Positions 1 to 5,475 of a stretch of 8,383 bases of DNA are shown one piece after another (position 1 is the first letter of the stretch; each line of letters begins with the position of its first letter). A model generated the notes under the pieces. It searched no databases. It was given only the letters and a program-made list of their open reading frames with translations, and had not been told where the DNA came from. The stretch spans positions 1-8,383 of the forward strand of contig UQPB01000079.1 of assembly GCA_900542835.1 (NCBI GenBank). The letters are read 5' to 3'. The position numbers and the translations under genes were made by a program. The stretch comes from an uncultured Pelosinus sp. (GTDB lineage Bacteria > Bacillota > Negativicutes > Sporomusales > Acetonemataceae).

Positions 1-168
1 TGCCAGTTCTGGCTTTAGTCTTTCGCTCCTAAAAGGGTGATTACTCGACAGTCTGGAAAACTGACACCGTGGAATAACGGTGTCAGTTTTAGTTTGTTGA
101 AAAAACTCATTTTCCAGACGGGTAGAGCAGCCTCCTGCGCTTACCGGGGCAATCACAGGCCGGCGTCA
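1..168. other. Gene-free window edge with terminator hairpin
   Basis: I see no credible gene here. The plus-strand reading frame that opens at base 37 runs antisense through the Bax inhibitor gene and has no ribosome binding site. The stretch holds a perfect 13-bp hairpin (57-90) and an outer pair of 10-base inverted arms (51-60 and 110-119). Bases 1-50 show only a 4-bp inverted repeat (2-5 with 10-13), too weak to call. Confidence 0.6.
57..90. terminator. Probable bidirectional rho-independent terminator
   Basis: Arms 57-69 (AAAACTGACACCG) and 78-90 (CGGTGTCAGTTTT) are perfectly complementary over 13 bp around an 8-base loop. The A's at the left and T's at the right place a short U-tract on either strand. 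The plus-strand tract is better, because more T-rich sequence follows to about base 98. It lies about 79 bases past the stop of the minus-strand Bax inhibitor gene and could also end a plus-strand gene arriving from outside the window. Confidence 0.8.
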
Positions 169-867
169 TTAGCGCCGTCTGCCAAGAATGCGCAGCAGGT
201 AGAGGAAGAGGTTGATAAAGTCAAGATAGAGCGTAAGCGCGCCCAGCACGGCGAATTTAGCGACTGTTTCCTCGTCGTCAATACTGTAGGCCATTTGTTT
301 AAGCCGCTGGGTATCATAGGCGGTCAGGCCGACAAAGATGAGTACGCCGGCATAGGTCAGAATCCACATCATTGTCGGGCTTTGCAGGAAGATGTTGACC
401 AGGGATGCGATGATGACGCCGACAAGGCCCATGAACAGCAGGCTGCCCCATTTGCTTAAATCAGCCTTGGTCAGATAGCCGTAAGCCGTCATTGCGCCGA
501 AAACACCGGCGGTAATAAAGAAGACGGCTGCGACCGATTCGCTGGTGTACAGTAAAAAAATTGATGCCATTGTCAGCCCGTTCAACGCCGAGTAGGTAAA
601 GAATAAAGCGCTGGCCGTGGTGGCGCTGAGCGACTGGATCGACCGGCCAAGGCCGAACACAATGCCCAGGTTTGCCAGCAGCAGCCCATAGAAAACCAGC
701 TTATTACCGAAAATCAGTGCGAGTAAAAACGGCGTGTTGGCAGTGTAATAGGCCACCAGGCCTGTTGCCAGCAGACCGGAGGTCATCCAGCCGTAAACTT
801 GCATGAAGAAACTCTGCGCTAAGGCGGCGGTTTCGCTGCGGGATGCAGGATAAGGGGTGTTTTGCAT
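169..867 (-). CDS. Bax inhibitor-1/YccA family membrane protein
   Basis: This 232-residue protein is almost wholly hydrophobic with about seven predicted membrane helices, the usual size and shape of bacterial Bax inhibitor-1 (UPF0005, YccA/YbhL/YetJ) proteins. Family-typical stretches are the loop after about residue 75, the GLTAYDTQRLK segment (about 180-190) and the C-terminal YLDFINLFLYLLRILG (about 214-229). Asp185 and Asp216 sit where the family's di-aspartyl pH/calcium switch, described for B. subtilis YetJ, would be expected; that match is inferred. Members act as calcium-leak channels or modulators of membrane protein turnover, so the role here is unproven. The ATG is well set: AAAGGAGG (878-885, minus strand) lies 10 bases upstream. 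The gene lies 72 bases behind the AraC gene on the same strand and has its own promoter. Nothing in the sequence ties it to iron. Confidence 0.92.
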   Translation of the reverse strand: MQNTPYPASRSETAALAQSFFMQVYGWMTSGLLATGLVAYYTANTPFLLALIFGNKLVFYGLLLANLGIVFGLGRSIQSLSATTASALFFTYSALNGLTMASIFLLYTSESVAAVFFITAGVFGAMTAYGYLTKADLSKWGSLLFMGLVGVIIASLVNIFLQSPTMMWILTYAGVLIFVGLTAYDTQRLKQMAYSIDDEETVAKFAVLGALTLYLDFINLFLYLLRILGRRR

Positions 868-904
868 TGCTATGCAGCCTCCTTTGTGTGTAGATGCTAG
901 TTAA

Positions 905-934
905 ACTATACTATAGGGCAAGCCGCCTTTTCAA
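905..934 (-). promoter_or_regulatory. Sigma-A-type promoter of the Bax inhibitor gene
   Basis: Read on the minus strand, TTGAAA (929-934) and TATAGT (905-910) are separated by 18 bases, with the start codon about 37 bases beyond the -10. The -10 lies in a small palindrome (906-916). No terminator separates this from the upstream AraC gene, so read-through could add to expression. Confidence 0.55.
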
Positions 935-939
935 TACGT

Positions 940-1758
940 TTAATGTCCGGCGCATACCCGCTGCGGCGGCTCGCTCTTACGCAGCGTGCGGCGTTTTTGC
1001 AGGTTCTTGGCCATCTGGCTGCGGTAGCTTTGCGGCGTATAGCTGGTCAGCCGTTTAAACATGACACTGTAGTAGTTTTGGTTGCTGAAGCCAACGGCCA
1101 GCGCGATCTCCAGAATGGACAAGTCCTCCTCGTGCAGCAGTTCCTTGCTCTTCTCAATCCGGATTTCATTCAGATATTGCGACAGACTGCGGCCGGTTTC
1201 CCGTTTAAACAGACTGCAGAGGTAGCATTTGCTGATATTCAGATAGACGGCTACATCGGCCAGCCCGGTCGGCTCATTGTAGCGCGCGTCCAGATAGTCA
1301 AGCGCCTTTTTGATATAAGTGCTATAGGGCAGGCTGTGGTAGCGCTTGATTTTTTGCTGCAGGAAAGCACTGTCGCCGGCGATATTGCCCAGCAGGGTAA
1401 ATAAGTGCGGTATGCATTGTGCCGGTTTATAGGGAACCAGGGCGGTTTCCGACGCGGCGACGCTGGTGTAAGGGCCGAGGATATGAAAGCCGCGGTTGAT
1501 GTTGCGGCCGCAGACCCAGCAGGCGGCAAAAAAGACCGAGTCGCGGCAGGCGACAATGACGGGGCGGTCTTCCTCCCGCTCCAGCATGGCTTGTAAAACC
1601 TGTTCGAAAATCGCGTATTGATCGAACTCTTCCTGCAGCTGGCGATGATAGCCGGCGGCATTAATCAAGTCGCCGCTAAAATCAAAGGTCCGGATCGGCA
1701 GACGGGTGCAGGCAAAAAACAGATCGGCTGTCTGACGGATATGTTCCTGTATTGACAC
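940..1758 (-). CDS. AraC-family transcriptional regulator, probable activator of the siderophore operon
   Basis: Residues about 148-250 form a typical AraC double helix-turn-helix. The first helix pair is near 165-190 (LADVAVYLNIS then LCSLFKRETG). The second is near 214-246 (ILEIALAVGFSNQNYYSVMFKR, then TPQSYR). The N-terminal ~140 residues are a sensor region I cannot name; stretches such as TRLPIRTFD and HILGPY recur, as I recall, in other Firmicute AraC regulators. I chose the GTG at 1756-1758 (272 residues) over the upstream in-frame ATG at 1774-1776. AGGAGG (1766-1771) lies 7 bases before the GTG but inside the longer frame, and I see no comparable site before the ATG. The protein has C80-x-x-C83 and C178-x-x-C181, the latter in the DNA-binding region. 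Transcribed away from the receptor operon and behind a Fur box, it fits the pattern of PchR, YbtA and Btr, which activate siderophore uptake. Target and ligand are inferred. Confidence 0.9.
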   Translation of the reverse strand: MSIQEHIRQTADLFFACTRLPIRTFDFSGDLINAAGYHRQLQEEFDQYAIFEQVLQAMLEREEDRPVIVACRDSVFFAACWVCGRNINRGFHILGPYTSVAASETALVPYKPAQCIPHLFTLLGNIAGDSAFLQQKIKRYHSLPYSTYIKKALDYLDARYNEPTGLADVAVYLNISKCYLCSLFKRETGRSLSQYLNEIRIEKSKELLHEEDLSILEIALAVGFSNQNYYSVMFKRLTSYTPQSYRSQMAKNLQKRRTLRKSEPPQRVCAGH

Positions 1759-1765
1759 TATCATC

Positions 1766-1771
1766 CCTCCT
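1766..1771 (-). promoter_or_regulatory. Ribosome binding site deciding the AraC GTG start
   Basis: AGGAGG on the minus strand lies 7 bases before the GTG at 1756-1758. It directly abuts an in-frame ATG (1762-1764) and falls inside the frame opened by the ATG at 1774-1776. Only the GTG has correct spacing. Confidence 0.75.
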
Positions 1772-1816
1772 GACATGAACAGTTATGGCTGCAAGCTGGA
1801 TTGAACGCCGATATAT

Positions 1817-1831
1817 TGAAAATAATTATCA
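1817..1831. promoter_or_regulatory. Fur box controlling the AraC regulator
   Basis: TGAAAATAATTATCA matches the 7-1-7 Fur consensus TGATAATNATTATCA with one mismatch. The symmetry extends to 19 bases (1815-1833) with a single mismatched pair. It lies about 9 to 23 bases past the expected start of the minus-strand promoter, where bound Fur-Fe(II) would block transcription of the AraC gene. Confidence 0.85.
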
Positions 1832-1846
1832 ATTGCTTCTTTGTTT

Positions 1847-1875
1847 ATTGTATAATCATGACTATGGCCTGTCAA
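1847..1875 (-). promoter_or_regulatory. Strong sigma-A promoter of the AraC gene
   Basis: On the minus strand, a perfect -35 TTGACA (1870-1875) is followed after exactly 17 bases by TACAAT (1847-1852), five of six matching the -10 consensus. Transcription would start near 1840, leaving a leader of about 80 bases that begins with the Fur box. Confidence 0.8.
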
Positions 1876-1959
1876 CGCTTCTTTAAAAACGGGTTTGCAG
1901 GCAGTTGAGCGTCTAGGTAGTTAATCATTGCTTACCTCGCAGAAATTCTTCTAAATATC

Positions 1960-1987
1960 TTGATAAAGATCGTTATATTTTTATAAT
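1960..1987 (+). promoter_or_regulatory. Sigma-A-like promoter toward the receptor operon
   Basis: TTGATA (1960-1965), 16 bases, then a perfect TATAAT (1982-1987). Start would be near 1994, giving a leader of about 199 bases before the receptor ATG. The surrounding DNA is very AT-rich, so a chance match is possible. A second candidate lies nearer the gene: GATAAT (2126-2131) inside the Fur box, or TATTGT (2155-2160). Both have poor -35 sequences, as expected for an activator-dependent promoter. Confidence 0.5.
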
Positions 1988-2042
1988 AAAGTTTGTTCGA
2001 ATATGATAAGGTAATTGAAAAGCAGCTGATTGCGTTTGGATA

Positions 2043-2106
2043 GCGGACAGACGTGTTAAGCGGAGCGGAAGCGCGCCCACTCCGGCCTGACGCAGAACTG
2101 ATCCGC
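2043..2106 (+). other. Foldable GC-rich segment in the receptor leader
   Basis: Bases 2043-2050 (GCGGACAG) can pair with 2098-2106 (CTGATCCGC) with one bulged A at 2101. Inside, CGGAG (2061-2065) can pair with CTCCG (2080-2084). The fold is followed by seven A's, not T's, so it is not a plus-strand terminator. I do not recognise a known riboswitch; the conserved boxes of the cobalamin riboswitch are not visible. Confidence 0.35.
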
Positions 2107-2124
2107 AAAAAAATGCAATAAAGA

Positions 2125-2139
2125 TGATAATGAGTATCA
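2125..2139. promoter_or_regulatory. Fur box controlling the receptor-uptake operon
   Basis: TGATAATGAGTATCA matches TGATAATNATTATCA with one mismatch. It ends 53 bases before the receptor ATG and contains a -10-like GATAAT (2126-2131), so bound Fur would block initiation there or form a roadblock for transcripts from the promoter at 1960-1987. Confidence 0.85.
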
Positions 2140-2192
2140 AAATCTCTTGAAATTTATTGTACAAATAGTATATGGTAGAGGAGTAGCGTGCA

Positions 2193-4478
2193 ATGAAAAG
2201 AAAAATGTCCCGGATTCAGAAGAGCCTGCTGTGCGCAGTGCTCGGCGGCAGCCTGTTCTGGCATACGCCGTTGCAGGTATATGCGGAAGAAGCGGTGGAG
2301 CCGGCCACGGCTGCAACCCAGTCGACAGAAGCCGAAAGCACAAGTGAACCGGCAGCCGGCGAACAGCCGCAGATCGAAATTCAGACCGTCGAGGTCACCG
2401 CGCAGCGGATGCAGGATCTGCCGCCCGCTTATGCCGGCGGCCAGGTGGCCCGCGGTGCCAGCCTCGGTGTTTTGGGCAATAAGGACTTTATGGATACGCC
2501 ATTCAGCGTAACCAGCTACACTGCCCAGACCATTGAAGACCAACAGGCCAGTACGCTGCATGATGTGATCGACAATGATCCGTCCGTCAGGCTTGGCACC
2601 TCCACCGGTCATCCCAATGAGAACTTTATTATTCGCGGCTTGGAAGTAAACGCCGATTCACTGGCCTTTAACGGCATAAGCGGCCTGGCGCCGAAGTATC
2701 GCGTACCGGTGGAGTTTCTGGAACGGGTGGAAGTGCTTAAAGGGCCCAGCACGTTTCTCTACGGCGGGGTAAACACTTCGGTGGGGGGAGCCATCAACCT
2801 GGTACCGAAACGCGCCGGCGAGGAAGATGTAACAAATTTCACCTCCAGCTATACGTCTGAATCGCAGTTTGGGGGACATCTTGACATTGGCCGCCGCTTT
2901 GGTGAGAACAAGGAATGGGGAATCCGGTTTAACGGTGTTTACGCCGATGGTGACACCGAGACCGACGGCCAGTCCCGCGAACGGCTGCTGGGTTCTCTGG
3001 CGCTGGATTATCGCAGTGACAGATGGCGTCTGTCGCTTGACGCATTTGGCTCCCAGGAAAGCTTCGATAATGGCTATATCTCTATGTATAACCTGTCTGA
3101 TGGCTATGTGAAAGCCCCTGACGGTTCGACGAACGCTTATAAGGGCATTTACGGCACCTCCCGGAGCAATGGGTTGCTGTTTAAAGGCGAATACGATTTG
3201 CGGGACAACTTGACCGCTTACGCCAGCTATGGTCAGGTATCCGGACGCATTACCGGCATGAGCAACGGCAATCACATCAAGCTTACCGCCGATGGTAAGG
3301 CCTACCGTCGCGATATCTTCAAGCAGTATATCTGGAGTGACACGACTGCCGCCGAACTGGGTTTGCGCGGTACGCATCAGACAGGTTCGGTGGAGCATCA
3401 GTGGATAGTCAATGCTAGTCGTACAGTTATCGATTCAGCTAATCCGTTTAACCGTTATGCGTCAGGTAATACGGAGTATACTTGGCCGGGGGCGGAAGTC
3501 GATCTTTCTAATCCTAATTCGGTGGGCGATATTTTTGACTCTTTAGCTTGGCCGGCAAAAGGTAAGAAAACGACGGAGACCCGCCTGACCAGCCTGCTTT
3601 TGGCCGATACACTCTCCTTTGACGAAGGAAAAACACAATTGACCTTGGGCATACGGCGTCAAAACGTGGAAACGCAAAAATTTAACGGTACCACCGGCGC
3701 GAAGCTGTCGTCTGCCGATGCGCATTATGACTCGCATGCCAACTCGCCTATAGTGGGTTTGGTCATTAAGCCCTGGGGTGAGTCAGTGGCACTCTACGCC
3801 AATTATATTGAAATGCTTTCACCAGGTAAGGTAGTTAGTGGCAGTTATAAGAACAGTGCGGGCATTTCCGTGCCGTATAAGAATGATGAGGCCGTGCTGG
3901 CTCCTTATAAAAGCAAACAGCACGAAGTCGGTGCTAAATGGGACAGCGGCGCCTTTGCTCACACGGTTTCTTTATTTCAAATCACCAAAGCAAACGAATT
4001 TAACGACAATGGTGTTCTTACTTATAATGGAAAGCAGAGAAGCCGTGGCATTGAATGGAATGCGTTTGGCCAGACCGCCAAGAATCTGCGAGTGCTGGGC
4101 GGCGTCACTTATTTACGAGGAGAAGTGACTCACGCTACCGCCAACGAAGGTAACACGCCTTACGGTATTCCGAAATGGATGCTGAACGCCGGCCTGGAGT
4201 GGGACACACCTTGGGATCCCGATCTGACGCTTTCCCTGCAGGCGATATTCACCGGTACGCAGTACCTCAACAATGCTAATACCTCCAAGCTGCCAAGCTG
4301 GGTGCGCTATGATATTGGCGCCCGTTACAAGACCACCATCAACACTGTGCCGGTCACTTTCCGGGCTAGTGTCGAAAATGTGTTTAACAAGAATTATTGG
4401 TCCGGCGCTTTTGGTGACAATATGGTCACCCTTGGCGGACCCCGTACCTTTAAACTGTCGGCGACGATGCATCTGTGA
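2193..4478 (+). CDS. TonB-dependent siderophore receptor (outer membrane)
   Basis: The 761-residue protein has the usual length and order of TonB-dependent siderophore receptors. A signal peptide covers residues 1-31 (basic start, hydrophobic core, VYA before the likely cut). A Pro/Ala/Glu-rich linker follows, then a TonB box near 64-70 (QTVEVTA). A plug domain spans about 95-207, with the family stretch LERVEVLKGPSTFLYGG (176-192) and GGAINLVPKR. The rest is a beta-barrel ending in a last strand that closes on Leu, where Phe is more common. The plug would open when TonB pulls the box and admit a ferric siderophore to the periplasm. The start is supported by GAGGAG (2178-2183), 9 bases before the ATG. 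The mature protein appears to have no cysteine. Substrate cannot be read from the receptor; the linked Feu-like transporter suggests a catecholate. GC content falls sharply around 3400-4130. Confidence 0.95.
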   Translation: MKRKMSRIQKSLLCAVLGGSLFWHTPLQVYAEEAVEPATAATQSTEAESTSEPAAGEQPQIEIQTVEVTAQRMQDLPPAYAGGQVARGASLGVLGNKDFMDTPFSVTSYTAQTIEDQQASTLHDVIDNDPSVRLGTSTGHPNENFIIRGLEVNADSLAFNGISGLAPKYRVPVEFLERVEVLKGPSTFLYGGVNTSVGGAINLVPKRAGEEDVTNFTSSYTSESQFGGHLDIGRRFGENKEWGIRFNGVYADGDTETDGQSRERLLGSLALDYRSDRWRLSLDAFGSQESFDNGYISMYNLSDGYVKAPDGSTNAYKGIYGTSRSNGLLFKGEYDLRDNLTAYASYGQVSGRITGMSNGNHIKLTADGKAYRRDIFKQYIWSDTTAAELGLRGTHQTGSVEHQWIVNASRTVIDSANPFNRYASGNTEYTWPGAEVDLSNPNSVGDIFDSLAWPAKGKKTTETRLTSLLLADTLSFDEGKTQLTLGIRRQNVETQKFNGTTGAKLSSADAHYDSHANSPIVGLVIKPWGESVALYANYIEMLSPGKVVSGSYKNSAGISVPYKNDEAVLAPYKSKQHEVGAKWDSGAFAHTVSLFQITKANEFNDNGVLTYNGKQRSRGIEWNAFGQTAKNLRVLGGVTYLRGEVTHATANEGNTPYGIPKWMLNAGLEWDTPWDPDLTLSLQAIFTGTQYLNNANTSKLPSWVRYDIGARYKTTINTVPVTFRASVENVFNKNYWSGAFGDNMVTLGGPRTFKLSATMHL

Positions 4479-4506
4479 TTTTGTTTTAATCAGAGGAGAA
4501 TGGTAA

Positions 4507-5457
4507 ATGAAACGCGTATGGCTATGGGGGCTGGCGGCGCTGCTGGCCGCCGCCCTGGCCGGCGGCGTCTACAACCGCAGCCAGACGGCAGCCAGCCTGC
4601 CGTCGGCGACAGTGGAGACGCGGCGGCTGACCTATCTCGGTCAGGAATATAATTTGCCGGCGCCGACACAGAAATTTGTCGTCACCGGCGCGCTGGAAGC
4701 GTTGGAGGATTTGCTGGCGCTTGGCGTTAAGCCTGCCGGCATGATGACAATCGGCGGCGCTTTTCCGCCGCTGTTTTCCGCTATTACCCAGGATGCCAAG
4801 CCGATCGGCGAACGGATGCAGCCTAGCTTTGAAGCGATGCTGCAGATCCGGCCGGATGTCATTATCAGCAGCGACAAGTTTCCGGCCGCAACGACGGCGC
4901 AGATGCGGAAGATCGCGCCGGTAATCCCGATTTCGCATTACCCCGCCGACGGTGAGGCCAACTTGCGCTTTTTGGGAGAACTGACCGGCACTCAGGACAA
5001 GGTGGAGGCAATTCTTGCCGATTATCGCCAGTCTGTCGCCGCTGCCAAGCAGCGGCTGCCGCAGGCGGTAAGAGATAAACAGGCGGTGGCGATTCGTTTC
5101 CGCGCCGGCGGCATTGCCGTTTATCCGGCAAACGTATTTTTTAACGAAATTTTATACGCGGAAATGGGACTGCAGGCGCCGGCGGAGATTAAGGCTGTCA
5201 AGGCGCAGGAAGCGATCTCGCTGGAGCGGTTCAGCGCCATGGATCCCGATTATATCTTCCTGCAATACGCGGACAGTGAGAATCCGGGCCAGTCGGACGC
5301 CTTGGCCGAGCTGCAGCGGAATCCGATCTGGCAGAGCATGAAGGCGGTACGCAACAAGCAGGTGTTTATCAATGTGGTCGATCCGCTGATTCAGGGCGTT
5401 GCCGTCAGCGGCAAGCTGCAATTTCTGCACGCTGCTGTGGAAAAGCTTTCCCAATAA
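4507..5457 (+). CDS. feuA: FeuA-like ferric siderophore binding protein, without lipobox cysteine
   Basis: This 316-residue class III binding protein delivers ferric siderophore to the permeases. It resembles B. subtilis FeuA (317 residues, from memory, not an alignment) along its length. Shared stretches include TGALEALEDLLALGVKP (60-76), GER near 101, SDKFP (122-126), IRFRAG (196-201), VKAQEAISLE (231-240) and NPIW (272-275). Arg103, Lys124, Arg197, Arg199 and Lys232 fall where FeuA's bacillibactin-contacting basic residues are recalled, which favours a tris-catecholate ligand. The N-terminus is a membrane-type signal (about 4-20), but residues 17-20 read L-A-G-G where FeuA has its lipidated cysteine at 20. 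The protein is therefore either cleaved and free in the periplasm or held by an uncleaved helix. GAGGAG (4493-4498) lies 8 bases before the ATG. Only 28 bases separate it from the receptor, with no terminator. The symbol marks family likeness; a YfiY-like hydroxycarboxylate binder is the alternative. Confidence 0.92.
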   Translation: MKRVWLWGLAALLAAALAGGVYNRSQTAASLPSATVETRRLTYLGQEYNLPAPTQKFVVTGALEALEDLLALGVKPAGMMTIGGAFPPLFSAITQDAKPIGERMQPSFEAMLQIRPDVIISSDKFPAATTAQMRKIAPVIPISHYPADGEANLRFLGELTGTQDKVEAILADYRQSVAAAKQRLPQAVRDKQAVAIRFRAGGIAVYPANVFFNEILYAEMGLQAPAEIKAVKAQEAISLERFSAMDPDYIFLQYADSENPGQSDALAELQRNPIWQSMKAVRNKQVFINVVDPLIQGVAVSGKLQFLHAAVEKLSQ

Positions 5458-5475
5458 GACGAAGCGAGTAGAAGC

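Larger units (their letters stand above)
1759..2192. other. Divergent control region between regulator and receptor operon
   Basis: The 434 bases hold no convincing gene. A minus-strand 63-codon frame (1973-2164) has no ribosome binding site and crosses the control elements. From left to right there are a Fur box (1817-1831), a strong minus-strand promoter (1847-1875), imperfect inverted repeats (about 1867-1902, and 1915-1919 with 1933-1937), a plus-strand promoter (1960-1987), a GC-rich foldable segment (2043-2106), a second Fur box (2125-2139) and the receptor ribosome binding site. No confident AraC operator stands out; the inverted repeats around 1867-1937 are the likeliest place to look. 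Confidence 0.7.

Noticed and set aside
37..1404. Plus-strand frames at 37-459 and 943-1404
   Set aside because: They run antisense to the Bax inhibitor and AraC genes, have no ribosome binding site and encode sequences without recognisable features. The real genes are on the minus strand.
1962..1977. Third Fur box overlapping the plus-strand -35
   Set aside because: Only GATAA and TTAT are symmetrical and the spacing is wrong. TGATAAGGTAATTGA near 2004 was also tested and matches only about 8 of 14 positions.
2043..2113. Rho-independent terminator ending in the 7-base homopolymer
   Set aside because: The run after the fold is A on the plus strand. On the minus strand the T-run comes before the fold, not after it.
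1973..2164. Minus-strand 63-codon frame with a hydrophobic start
   Set aside because: It has no ribosome binding site and crosses the receptor promoter, the leader fold and the Fur box. The hydrophobic start reflects AT-rich DNA.
2147..2174. TTGAAA-N16-TATATG as the receptor promoter
   Set aside because: Transcription would start near 2181, within the GAGGAG ribosome binding site (2178-2183), leaving too little leader for normal translation.
1994..2192. Cobalamin riboswitch upstream of the receptor
   Set aside because: The conserved boxes of that riboswitch are not visible, and two Fur boxes plus Feu-like genes point to iron rather than B12.
2193..2285. Lipoprotein signal on the receptor (Cys14)
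   Set aside because: Residues before Cys14 read S-L-L, which is not a lipobox, and the normal cut site after VYA at residue 31 is convincing.
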